NCBI GenBank assembly: GCA_019166125.1
Contig: JAHTBO010000003.1
Coordinates: 4,985 to 68,984 of the forward strand
Reading direction: 5' to 3'
DNA from: Alcaligenaceae bacterium CGII-47
GTDB taxonomy: Bacteria; Pseudomonadota; Gammaproteobacteria; Burkholderiales; Burkholderiaceae_B
DNA length: 64,000 bases
In this document: positions 56,553 through 64,000 of the stretch, piece after piece
How positions within the stretch are numbered: position 1 is the first letter of the stretch
How the letters are laid out: each line of letters opens with the position of its first letter
Program-made: the position numbers and the translations under genes
Notes under the pieces: generated by a model
The model's input: only the letters and a program-made list of their open reading frames with translations
The model's database searches: none
Told to the model about the DNA's origin: nothing

Positions 56553-57833
56553 ATGAGCCAAAAATTCGAGACCCTCGCCATTCATGCAGGATACAAACCC
56601 GACCCCACGACCAAATCCGTCGCCGTCCCAATCTATCAGACCACATCCTACGCATTTGACAGTACCCAACATGGCGCGGACCTGTTCGACCTGAAGGTGC
56701 CAGGAAACATCTACACGCGCATCATGAACCCGACTAACGCTGTCCTGGAAGAGCGTGTCGCCGCCCTCGAAGGCGGTGTCGCCGCATTAGCTGTCGCCTC
56801 GGGCATGACTGCCGTCACCTATGCCATCCAAGCCATCGCTCAGATGGGCGACAACATTGTATCAACTGCCAAGCTCTACGGTGGCACATACAACCTGTTT
56901 GCGCATACCTTTCCACGCCAAGGTCTTGAGGTGCGTTTTGCCCCCCATGACGACATCGCTGCGCTCGAAGCGCTGATCGACGAAAACACCAAAGCTGTCT
57001 TTTGCGAATCCATCGGCAACCCAGCCGGCAATATTATTGATCTGCAAGCACTGGCCGAGGCAGCACATCGGCATGGCGTACCGCTTATTGTGGACAATAC
57101 GGTTGCTTCGCCAGCGCTGTGCCGTCCCATTGAATACGGTGCAGACATCGTCGTCCACGCCCTGACTAAGTACATGGGGGGGCACGGCAACAGTATCGCC
57201 GGCGCCATCGTAGACTCGGGCAAGTTCCCATGGGCCAAGCATAAAGATCGCTTTCCCATGCTCAACGAGCCCGACCCCTCCTACCACGGCGTGGTCTACA
57301 CCGAGGCCTTTGGGCCAGCCGCCTTCATTGGTCGCTGCCGGGTGGTGCCACTGCGTAATACCGGTGGTGCGCTCTCGCCCTTCAATGCCTTTCTCATCCT
57401 CCAAGGCATCGAGACGCTACCGCTGCGCATGGAACGACACACCCAGAACGCTATGGCAGTGGCGAGCTTCCTCGATCAGCACCCCCAGGTCTCATGGGTG
57501 AACTATGCGGGGCTCGCGAGCCACCCCGAGCACGCACTCGCCCAAAAATACATGGGTGGTCTGCCCGCCAGCATTCTCTCGTTCGGCATCAAAGGTGGCG
57601 CCGCTGCGGGCGCACGTTTCATCGATGCACTGCAATTGATTCTGCGCCTGGTTAATATTGGGGATGCCAAGTCGCTGGCGTGTCACCCTGCCTCGACGAC
57701 CCATCGCCAACTCAGCCCCGAAGAATTGGCCAGCGCAGGGGTCGGCGAGGACATGATTCGCCTATCCATTGGCATCGAACATATCGATGATATTCTGGCT
57801 GACCTGACCCAAGCCCTAAACGCTAGCAAATAA
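56553..57833 (+). CDS. metZ: O-acetylhomoserine (thiol)-lyase / sulfhydrylase
   Basis: This PLP enzyme of the Cys/Met metabolism family has 426 residues. It makes homocysteine (or methionine) from O-acetylhomoserine and sulfide (or methanethiol). The PLP lysine is in VVHALTKYMGGHG, and the N-terminus FETLAIHAGYKPDPTTKSVAVPIYQTTSYAF is typical of the long OAH sulfhydrylases. The start at 56553 is chosen on the family N-terminus. The 13 codons upstream look non-coding. About 260 bases separate it from AsmA. No SAM or SAH riboswitch was recognised there. Confidence 0.94.
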   Translation: MSQKFETLAIHAGYKPDPTTKSVAVPIYQTTSYAFDSTQHGADLFDLKVPGNIYTRIMNPTNAVLEERVAALEGGVAALAVASGMTAVTYAIQAIAQMGDNIVSTAKLYGGTYNLFAHTFPRQGLEVRFAPHDDIAALEALIDENTKAVFCESIGNPAGNIIDLQALAEAAHRHGVPLIVDNTVASPALCRPIEYGADIVVHALTKYMGGHGNSIAGAIVDSGKFPWAKHKDRFPMLNEPDPSYHGVVYTEAFGPAAFIGRCRVVPLRNTGGALSPFNAFLILQGIETLPLRMERHTQNAMAVASFLDQHPQVSWVNYAGLASHPEHALAQKYMGGLPASILSFGIKGGAAAGARFIDALQLILRLVNIGDAKSLACHPASTTHRQLSPEELASAGVGEDMIRLSIGIEHIDDILADLTQALNASK

Positions 57834-57856
57834 CATCAACCTAGAGGGGAAGAGAC

Positions 57857-57886
57857 ATGAATCACCACGGAAGCGCGTCATGCTGA
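57857..57886 (+). CDS. Nine-codon upstream reading frame overlapping pntAA start
   Basis: ATG at 57857 with a strong GAGGGGAAGAG immediately upstream opens a 9-codon frame (MNHHGSASC) whose TGA stop (57884-57886) overlaps the beginning of pntAA (ATG 57880). It could be a leader peptide that couples ribosome delivery to pntAA, or a chance frame. Confidence 0.35.
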   Translation: MNHHGSASC

Positions 57887-58998
57887 TAGGCATCCCACGC
57901 GAGACGCTTGCGGGCGAGACACGCGTTGCCGCAACGCCCGAGACCGTCAAGAAACTCGTCAATGCTGGCCATCAGGTCCGTATCGAACGCGGCGCAGGCG
58001 CTGCCGCCTACTATCCTGATGCAGAATTCGTGACGTCGGGCGCCGAGTTAGTCGATGCGGCGAGTGCCCTGGGTTGCGAACTGGTATTTAAGGTCCGTTC
58101 ACCTAATGCGACAGAGCTTGCCCTGATGAAGTCAGGCACCTTGCTGATCGGCATGCTTGACCCCTTTAATCAAGAAGGCCTGCAACAACTCGCACAGGCT
58201 GGTTTGACGGCATTTGCGTTAGAGGCCGCCCCACGCATTACACGCGCCCAAAGCCTCGATGTGTTGTCCTCACAAGCCAACCTCGCAGGTTATAAGGCGG
58301 TCTTGCTGGCTGCTCAGTATTACGGACGGATCTTTCCCATGATGATGACTGCTGCGGGCACCTTGAAGGCCGCACGCGTCGTCGTCCTGGGCGTGGGTGT
58401 TGCAGGCTTGCAGGCCATCGCCACGGCCAAGCGCCTGGGCGCAGTCGTCGAAGCCTCGGACGTGCGCCCTGCGGCACGCGAGCAGGTCGCCTCGCTGGGC
58501 GCCAAGTTCATCGACGTTCCCTACGAAACCGACGAAGAACGCGAGATCGCCGAAGGTGTGGGGGGTTATGCACGACCCATGCCTGCCGCCTGGATGACAC
58601 GCCAGGCCGGGCTGGTCGCTGAACGCTGCAAACAAGCCGATATCGTCATTACCACTGCTTTGATACCAGGGCGGCCCGCACCCGTCCTGATCCAGCCCGA
58701 GACAGTCGCGCAGATGCGACCCGGTTCGGTCATCGTCGATCTGGCGGTAGAGCGCGGCGGCAACTGCCCCTTATCGGTCAAGGACGAGGTCATCGACCAC
58801 CAGGGCGTAACGTTAGTCGGCCTATCTAATCTGCCGGCGCTACTACCCACTGACGCCTCGGCACTGTACGCCCGCAATATCCTCGACTTCATGAAGCTTG
58901 TCAGCCCTGCCGACGGGGTACTCGCACTTGCCGAGGACGATGACATTATCAAAGCCTGCATGGTCTGCAAAGACGGCCAGGTACTCAGGAGCGCCTAA
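57880..58998 (+). CDS. pntAA: NAD(P) transhydrogenase subunit alpha, part 1
   Basis: This 372-residue NAD(H)-binding domain I of the proton-translocating transhydrogenase starts [21 protein letters not shown]. It has the Rossmann motif [22 protein letters not shown] and the family block [18 protein letters not shown]. It is split from the membrane part, as in many alpha- and betaproteobacteria. The stop overlaps the pntAB start by one base. Confidence 0.96.
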   Translation: MLIGIPRETLAGETRVAATPETVKKLVNAGHQVRIERGAGAAAYYPDAEFVTSGAELVDAASALGCELVFKVRSPNATELALMKSGTLLIGMLDPFNQEGLQQLAQAGLTAFALEAAPRITRAQSLDVLSSQANLAGYKAVLLAAQYYGRIFPMMMTAAGTLKAARVVVLGVGVAGLQAIATAKRLGAVVEASDVRPAAREQVASLGAKFIDVPYETDEEREIAEGVGGYARPMPAAWMTRQAGLVAERCKQADIVITTALIPGRPAPVLIQPETVAQMRPGSVIVDLAVERGGNCPLSVKDEVIDHQGVTLVGLSNLPALLPTDASALYARNILDFMKLVSPADGVLALAEDDDIIKACMVCKDGQVLRSA

Positions 58999-59312
58999 TG
59001 GAAGCCGTCAACCCAACCCTCATCAACATTACTATTTTTGTCCTGGCGGTATACGTGGGGTTTCACGTCGTCTGGAACGTCACACCCGCCCTGCACACGC
59101 CACTCATGGCCGTCACCAACGCCATCTCAGCAATCGTGATCGTAGGTGCGATGCTGGCGACCGGACTCACCCAGGGAGCCTTGGCGCACTATATGGGCAT
59201 TTTTGCCGTGGCGCTCGCCTCGGTTAATGTATTCGGCGGGTTCCTCGTAACCCAACGCATGTTGCAAATGTTCAAGAAAAAGGAAAAAAAGCTGGCCGGA
59301 GGTAAGTCATGA
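58998..59312 (+). CDS. pntAB: NAD(P) transhydrogenase subunit alpha, part 2
   Basis: This 104-residue membrane protein has three hydrophobic segments and the conserved [19 protein letters not shown] block of the transhydrogenase proton channel. It overlaps both neighbours (1 and 4 bases), which implies tightly coupled synthesis of the three subunits. Confidence 0.95.
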   Translation: MEAVNPTLINITIFVLAVYVGFHVVWNVTPALHTPLMAVTNAISAIVIVGAMLATGLTQGALAHYMGIFAVALASVNVFGGFLVTQRMLQMFKKKEKKLAGGKS

Positions 59313-60748
59313 TCTCTGCCGATATCGTCACACTGCTGTACCTGATTGCTTCGGTATGCTTTATCCAGGCCCTCAAGGGGCTCTCCCATCCAACCACTTC
59401 GCGCCGGGGTAACTTATTCGGCATGATTGGGATGACGATTGCCATCGTCACCACTGCAGTCCTCATTATCAGTCTGGCGCGCGATGGTCTAGGTACCCTT
59501 GGCCTGGGCCGTGTCGTTTTGGGCCTGTTAATCGGCGGGAGCATCGGCACGCTCTTGGCAAAAAAGGTCGAAATGACCAAGATGCCAGAGCTGATCGCCT
59601 TCATGCACAGCATGATCGGGCTGGCGGCAGTCGCCATTGCCGTTGCCGTCGTCTCCGAGCCGCATGCCTTTGGCATTGCCCTCGAAGGCGCGCCGATCCC
59701 GGTAGGCAACCGCCTGGAGCTATTCATCGGCACCTTTGTCGGCGCGATTACCTTCTCGGGTTCGGTCATCGCTTTCGGCAAGCTCTCGGGTAAGTACAAG
59801 TTCCGCTTGTTCCAGGGTGCCCCCGTCGTATTCAAGGGCCAGCATATGTTCAACCTCACGCTCGCCATCGCGATGTTGGCCTGCGGAATCTGGTTTATGA
59901 CGACCCAATCCTGGCTGCCCTTTATTTTGATGACCGCCTGCGCCTTCGTTCTGGGCGTGCTTATCATCATCCCGATTGGTGGCGCGGATATGCCCGTCGT
60001 GATCTCCATGCTCAACAGCTACTCGGGCTGGGCGGCGGCGGGCATTGGTTTTTCACTGAACAATCCCATGCTGATTATCGCCGGCTCGCTGGTGGGCTCC
60101 TCGGGCGCGATTCTGTCCTACATCATGTGCAAGGCCATGAACCGCTCGTTCTTTAACGTGATTCTCGGCGGCTTTGGTGCTGAACCCGGTAGTTCGGACG
60201 CAGCAGGCGGCCAGACGCAGCGCAACGTCAAGTCCGGCAGCTCTGAAGATGCAGCCTTCCTCATGAGCAATGCCGAGACCGTCACCATCGTACCGGGCTA
60301 CGGTCTGGCAGTGGCACGCGCCCAGCATGCCCTAAAAGAGCTGGCTGCCAAGCTCGCCGAGCAAGGCGTGACGGTTAAATATGCCATCCACCCCGTGGCC
60401 GGACGTATGCCAGGCCACATGAATGTCCTGCTTGCAGAGGCCGAGGTTCCCTATGACCAGGTCTTCGAGATGGATGATATCAACGGGGAATTCGCACAGA
60501 CCGATGTCGTGCTGGTATTGGGTGCCAACGACGTGGTCAATCCTGCCGCCAAGAACGATCCCAACTCACCGATTGCCGGTATGCCTATCCTCGAGGCCTA
60601 CAAAGCGCGTAACGTTATCGTAAACAAACGCTCTATGGCAACCGGTTACGCAGGGCTAGATAATGAGCTGTTTTATATGGACAAGACCATGATGGTCTTT
60701 GGCGATGCCAAAAAAGTCCTAGAGGACATGGTCAAAGCTATCGAATAA
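59309..60748 (+). CDS. pntB: NAD(P) transhydrogenase subunit beta
   Basis: This 479-residue protein has about nine membrane segments (to about 260) and a C-terminal NADP(H)-binding domain with [40 protein letters not shown] and [10 protein letters not shown]. With PntAA and PntAB it uses the proton gradient to make NADPH from NADH, which is relevant to AhpC/MsrA and Ddh reactions elsewhere in the window. Confidence 0.97.
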   Translation: MISADIVTLLYLIASVCFIQALKGLSHPTTSRRGNLFGMIGMTIAIVTTAVLIISLARDGLGTLGLGRVVLGLLIGGSIGTLLAKKVEMTKMPELIAFMHSMIGLAAVAIAVAVVSEPHAFGIALEGAPIPVGNRLELFIGTFVGAITFSGSVIAFGKLSGKYKFRLFQGAPVVFKGQHMFNLTLAIAMLACGIWFMTTQSWLPFILMTACAFVLGVLIIIPIGGADMPVVISMLNSYSGWAAAGIGFSLNNPMLIIAGSLVGSSGAILSYIMCKAMNRSFFNVILGGFGAEPGSSDAAGGQTQRNVKSGSSEDAAFLMSNAETVTIVPGYGLAVARAQHALKELAAKLAEQGVTVKYAIHPVAGRMPGHMNVLLAEAEVPYDQVFEMDDINGEFAQTDVVLVLGANDVVNPAAKNDPNSPIAGMPILEAYKARNVIVNKRSMATGYAGLDNELFYMDKTMMVFGDAKKVLEDMVKAIE

Positions 60749-60756
60749 AGCTCGGG

Positions 60757-60802
60757 GCCGCCCACTGCATTCGTGACTAAATGCTATAGAATGGGCGGCT
60801 TT
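60757..60802 (+). terminator. Candidate terminator after pntB
   Basis: GCCGCCCA (60757-60764) pairs perfectly with TGGGCGGC (60792-60799), followed by TTT. The loop of 27 bases is long, so efficiency is uncertain. The right arm also overlaps a -10-like TATAGA. Confidence 0.4.
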
Positions 60803-60837
60803 AGCCATTTACTTCTTTTGTCTTCAGCTTTTTGCCC

Positions 60838-61572
60838 ATGCCTACCGACGACAGTCACCATCTGGTTACGCTGCCCCTAGAGATCAAATCAATAATAAAT
60901 TCGATCTATAAGCAAAAGACACTCGTACATCTCGATATACCTGGCCAGGACGTATCGCTGCTATCGACCATACTCGAGATCGACGCCAAGACGGGCAATG
61001 TGGTGATGGACGTTTCGTCCGAAACGGACATCAATGCCTATCTTCTGAATGCAAAATCAGTGCGTTTTCAGGCATCACTGCAGCGTATTTTGATTGAATT
61101 TCATGGGCCATTAACTAGCACCACCCAAGACGGCAAGCCCGCCTTGGCTATGCCACAGCCCACCGCACTTCAGCGACTACAACGACGCGAATATTTTCGT
61201 GTGGACGTGCCGCTCAGCAATCCCGCCACATGCACCTTACGCGCTGCGAACTTACCCGATGGTGAACTTACACTCACTGTGCGTGATATTAGTGCCGGAG
61301 GCGTACAACTAATAGACATGCAGCAGCAACTGACTGAAGTGGCGGGCGCCATCTACAATGGATGCACACTAGACATGCCTGGGATCGGCAAAATCGACCT
61401 TCAGTTGCGCGGCGTACGCTCGCTGACGCTGGCCCAAGAGAACGACAAGGTTTTGCATACCGCAGCATTCAGATACTTCAATCTGCCTGGCAACAAACAA
61501 ATCACCATCCAGCAATACATCGGCTCGCTAGAGCGGCTGATCATGGCGCGCCGCTGGGGCGGCGGCAATTAG
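60838..61572 (+). CDS. ycgR: YcgR-type flagellar brake protein (PilZ domain)
   Basis: This 244-residue protein has an N-terminal YcgR domain (about 10-105) and a C-terminal PilZ domain. The cyclic-di-GMP-binding residues are visible as RREYFR (about 116-121) and DISAGGVQL. YcgR with c-di-GMP slows flagellar rotation, so the organism or its ancestor is probably motile, which is consistent with the aer gene. ATG 60838 is used. The open frame extends to a TTG two codons earlier. No flagellar genes are nearby. Confidence 0.88.
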   Translation: MPTDDSHHLVTLPLEIKSIINSIYKQKTLVHLDIPGQDVSLLSTILEIDAKTGNVVMDVSSETDINAYLLNAKSVRFQASLQRILIEFHGPLTSTTQDGKPALAMPQPTALQRLQRREYFRVDVPLSNPATCTLRAANLPDGELTLTVRDISAGGVQLIDMQQQLTEVAGAIYNGCTLDMPGIGKIDLQLRGVRSLTLAQENDKVLHTAAFRYFNLPGNKQITIQQYIGSLERLIMARRWGGGN

Positions 61573-61599
61573 TAGCATCAGCGATATAAGCCAGCCCCT

Positions 61600-62361
61600 T
61601 TAGAGGCCGATTCCATCCCAACATAACTTCAGGCCCGTCACAAACAGAAACCCGTACAACAAGCGAAAAAACAAAATCTGATCAACGCGATCATGCAGCC
61701 AGGCACCCATCGCAACGCCCAGCACCGCCACAGGCGCCAAAACGAGCGAAGTCAGCAGATTCTCGGCACCAAGTTGGCCGAGGATGACATAGGGAACCAG
61801 CTTCACGTAGTTGACCACGGCAAAATAAATAGTGGCGGTGCCTACAAGCACCGAACGATCTATTTGTCGGGGCAACAGATAAATCATGATTGGCGGCCCA
61901 CCAGCGTGGGCCATAAAACTCGTAAAGCCAGACAACACTGACCAAAACATGCTACTCACGGTATCAGGCAAACGCCGATGCGCCGGGACACGAATATGCG
62001 CCTTGAACCAATGATTCAGGGTAAAGACCAGGGCCAGGACGCCCACCATGAGTTTGAGCATCGTGTCGCTCACAAACTGAAAGGTCAATGCACCCACAAA
62101 AATACCCAGAAGCGCGCCAGGCAACAGTCTGCGCAGCAGGGCCCAATCACAGCGCCCCACCCAGATGCGAAATCCAGTGACATCCATCACACACAAAATG
62201 GGCAACATGATACCGGCGGCCTGTCTGGGCGAAATCGCCAGCGCCATCATGGGCACGGCCAACACACCGAGCCCCCCGGCAAAGCCTCCCTTGGAGATGC
62301 CGATCAGCAATACAGCTGGCACAGCTACTACATAGAACAGCAGATCTGGGACGATGAGCAC
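61600..62361 (-). CDS. TauE/SafE family sulfite/sulfonate exporter-like protein
   Basis: This 253-residue membrane protein has seven or eight hydrophobic segments and the TauE signature ISKGGFAGGLGVLAVPMMALAISPRQAAGIMLPIL. Family members are proposed anion exporters for sulfite or organosulfur compounds. The actual substrate is not known. It uses a GTG start at 62361. The gene is convergent with ycgR and divergent from tpm. Confidence 0.83.
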   Translation of the reverse strand: MLIVPDLLFYVVAVPAVLLIGISKGGFAGGLGVLAVPMMALAISPRQAAGIMLPILCVMDVTGFRIWVGRCDWALLRRLLPGALLGIFVGALTFQFVSDTMLKLMVGVLALVFTLNHWFKAHIRVPAHRRLPDTVSSMFWSVLSGFTSFMAHAGGPPIMIYLLPRQIDRSVLVGTATIYFAVVNYVKLVPYVILGQLGAENLLTSLVLAPVAVLGVAMGAWLHDRVDQILFFRLLYGFLFVTGLKLCWDGIGL

Positions 62362-62470
62362 GCGTACGCCGAGCCATTTGGTATCGAGTTAATCATCGTA
62401 GCCGAATTATGAAGCGATCGCGCACCCGTGAGGCTACACTTCGAGGACAAACTCATTGCAGGAGGACAAT

Positions 62471-63130
62471 ATGGATACGGAGTTCTGGCTTCAGCGCTGG
62501 CGTGAAGGGCAGATCGGTTTTCATCAGGACCGCGTCATGCCCCTGCTACAAAAGCACTGGCCTATTGTGGCGCTGCCCCCTGGCAGTCGCGTACTCGTGC
62601 CGTTGGCGGGCAAATCACTGGACATCATCTGGCTCGCTAGCCAAGGGTACCGCGTGCTTGCCATCGAGCTCTCTGCCTTGGCAATCAAGCAGTTCTTTAC
62701 AGAAAACAATCTAAGCCCCACGAGTCACGACTCCCCGCTCGGGCGGCACCACATTGCCGGCGACATCGAGGTGATCTGCGGCGATGTCTTTGGTCTGGAT
62801 GCGACGACACTGGCAAGTTGCACGGGGTTTTATGACCGTGCTGCGTTGATTGCTCTGCCACACGCCACGCGGCTGCGCTATGCGACCCATGTCTACGGTG
62901 GCCTGCCTGCACATTGTCGTGGCCTGTTATTGACCGTAGACTACCCACAGCACGAAATGGACGGACCGCCCTTTTCGGTCGACGACGCCGAGGTGAACGC
63001 CCTGTATGGCGAACACTGGACGATCCAGACGCTTGACGAACGCGACATCTTGGCAAACGAGCCCAAGTTTGCCCAACGCGGCCTGAGCCGGATGTGTACC
63101 CGCGTCTATCGCCTAGAGCGACATACGTAA
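62471..63130 (+). CDS. tpm: Thiopurine S-methyltransferase
   Basis: This 219-residue SAM-dependent methyltransferase has the TPMT signature [37 protein letters not shown] and [11 protein letters not shown]. Bacterial members methylate thiols and metalloids such as selenite or tellurite. ATG 62471 has GGAGG 7 bases upstream. Confidence 0.93.
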   Translation: MDTEFWLQRWREGQIGFHQDRVMPLLQKHWPIVALPPGSRVLVPLAGKSLDIIWLASQGYRVLAIELSALAIKQFFTENNLSPTSHDSPLGRHHIAGDIEVICGDVFGLDATTLASCTGFYDRAALIALPHATRLRYATHVYGGLPAHCRGLLLTVDYPQHEMDGPPFSVDDAEVNALYGEHWTIQTLDERDILANEPKFAQRGLSRMCTRVYRLERHT

Positions 63131-63211
63131 TGGTAGATATCCATATTATCAACAATGGTATTAACCACCTACCCACGCAAATAGACAAATAATAAAAAAA
63201 CAAAGAGAGGG

Positions 63212-63247
63212 GGAGTCAATCAACATGACGACCATAGGAGTCAATCA
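63212..63247 (+). repeat. Direct repeat of the HiPIP ribosome-binding region
   Basis: GGAGTCAATCA occurs at 63212-63222 and again at 63237-63247, where the second copy provides the Shine-Dalgarno and runs into the HiPIP start codon. The first copy precedes an out-of-frame ATG at 63224. It looks like a 25-base tandem duplication that has since diverged. Confidence 0.6.
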
Positions 63248-63558
63248 TGAAATCATCTCGACGCACTTTTTTAGTCTCCAGTATCGGTCTGGCCTCCTCG
63301 CTCGCTTTATCGCGCCAAGTCTTGGCCGACTCCGCCAAACTTGAGGAGAGCGACCCACTGGCCACATCTTTGGGCTATAAGCACGACGCGACCTTAGTCG
63401 ATAAGGCCAAGCAGGCAAAATACGTCGCGGGTGAAGCGTGTGCGAACTGCCAGCTCTATCAGGGCAAGGCAGGTGACCCCTGGGGGCCCTGTCCAATCTT
63501 TGCTGGTAAGCAGGTCAATGCCAAGGGGTGGTGTAGCGCTTACACCAAGAAGGCATGA
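63247..63558 (+). CDS. High-potential iron-sulfur protein
   Basis: This 103-residue periplasmic HiPIP carries one [4Fe-4S] cluster. A twin-arginine signal (SRRTFLVSSIGLASSLALS) is followed by the four cysteines in ACANC, GPCPIF and GWCSAY. It serves as a soluble electron donor, in many betaproteobacteria to a terminal oxidase or reductase. Tat export fits a cofactor-loaded protein. Confidence 0.93.
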   Translation: MKSSRRTFLVSSIGLASSLALSRQVLADSAKLEESDPLATSLGYKHDATLVDKAKQAKYVAGEACANCQLYQGKAGDPWGPCPIFAGKQVNAKGWCSAYTKKA

Positions 63559-63577
63559 CGACCAATCTGATCCATCC

Positions 63578-64000
63578 CTAATCGGCCAAGGCCTCAGCAC
63601 CTTCATTCCAGTCGCGCACACGTGAAAAGCGCTGTAAGGCCTGCCCGACATCCACCCCAAATGGCGCCAACGTATCGGCCAGCGCACCTGCGTTTTTTGC
63701 AAGCATTTCGTCCTCAGGCAACTGGCCACGACTAGCAATCAACACGCGGTTGCCTTCGCGCAGATTAAAGAACTCGCCGAATACCGCCGCATAGGTGACA
63801 GACTCCTGATCGTACAAGTAGCTGTTGGTGAATGTGTTGGCCACCAGTACGCCATTGGGGGAAAGGATGGCACGCACATGCTGCAGAAACTCTAGTGTCA
63901 GCAGGTGAGCAGGGATATAGTCAACGTCGAATGCATCCAGCATCACCATATCGTACTGTCGTCCTTCCCGATGTGCCCGTTCCACAAACGCCCGGCCATC
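63578..64000 (-). CDS. Spermidine synthase-like protein, C-terminal part (cut by window end)
   Basis: The frame runs from a TAG at 63578 through position 64000 without a proper start, so the N-terminal part lies outside. Visible is the aminopropyltransferase/SAM-methyltransferase-like fold: DGRAFVERAHREG, then YDMVMLDAFDVDYIPAHLLT and FLQHVRAILSPNGVLVANTF. SpeE-like 'fused' or orphan proteins with this pattern often lack true spermidine synthase activity, so the reaction is not assigned. Confidence 0.8.
   Translation of the reverse strand, partial: DGRAFVERAHREGRQYDMVMLDAFDVDYIPAHLLTLEFLQHVRAILSPNGVLVANTFTNSYLYDQESVTYAAVFGEFFNLREGNRVLIASRGQLPEDEMLAKNAGALADTLAPFGVDVGQALQRFSRVRDWNEGAEALAD

Overview
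This window looks like chromosomal core sequence from a betaproteobacterium of the Alcaligenaceae / Bordetella-Achromobacter type. The evidence is a 16S rRNA 5' end whose leader carries boxA, a 6S RNA gene downstream of zapA, a complete ybgC-tolQRAB-pal-cpoB cluster, a RibB with a GTP-cyclohydrolase-II-like tail that has lost its zinc cysteines, CIRCE-controlled groESL, and split pntAA-pntAB-pntB. Genus cannot be fixed without a 16S or protein search. I see no insertion sequence, prophage, integrase, CRISPR array or tRNA gene.

Layout. 1-1000: the 5' third of a 16S rRNA gene on the minus strand, with its leader and promoter. Positions 1007-7125: katA (shortened at its C-terminus), hpd, a Gate-domain membrane protein, msrA, a small cytochrome c, lgt and a SIMPL-domain secreted protein. 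Positions 7141-8764: 6S RNA, zapA, a coiled-coil partner gene and rppH. Positions 8830-16774: proS, then the Tol-Pal operon and an alpha/beta hydrolase. Positions 16771-25931: a PCuAC copper chaperone, a PaaI-like thioesterase, a four-gene BMP-type nucleoside ABC transporter, a LeuE-type exporter with meso-diaminopimelate dehydrogenase, and ahpF. Positions 26074-28513: ahpC and an Aer-like receptor, with OxyR-like and ANR/FNR-like sites between them.

Positions 28514-35988: accessory genes, namely an OmpA-type lipoprotein, a patatin, two small lipoproteins (one a 43-residue entericidin), an MFS transporter, a hemolysin III family protein, a MobA-type aromatic hydroxylase and a DMT transporter. 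Positions 36140-43214: a five-gene uptake and catabolism operon (ABC transporter, FAH-family hydrolase, D-2-hydroxyacid dehydrogenase) with a divergent LysR regulator. Its substrate is unknown, and it is the best candidate here for an undescribed pathway.

Positions 43211-64000: groESL, dgkA, pyrF, a tightly packed ribB-ribH-nusB-thiL-pgpA-pncC block, ftsY/rsmD/coaD, an AsmA protein coupled to an orphan MOSC N-terminal domain, metZ, pntAA-AB-B, a YcgR/PilZ protein, a TauE exporter, tpm, a HiPIP and a spermidine-synthase-like gene cut by the window end.

Themes. Peroxide defence has katA, ahpC, ahpF and msrA. Envelope integrity has Tol-Pal, Lgt, AsmA, DgkA, PgpA and several lipoproteins. Aerotaxis and motility control are indicated by Aer and YcgR. 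Coordinates of start codons were adjusted wherever a Shine-Dalgarno site or the family N-terminus favoured an internal start.
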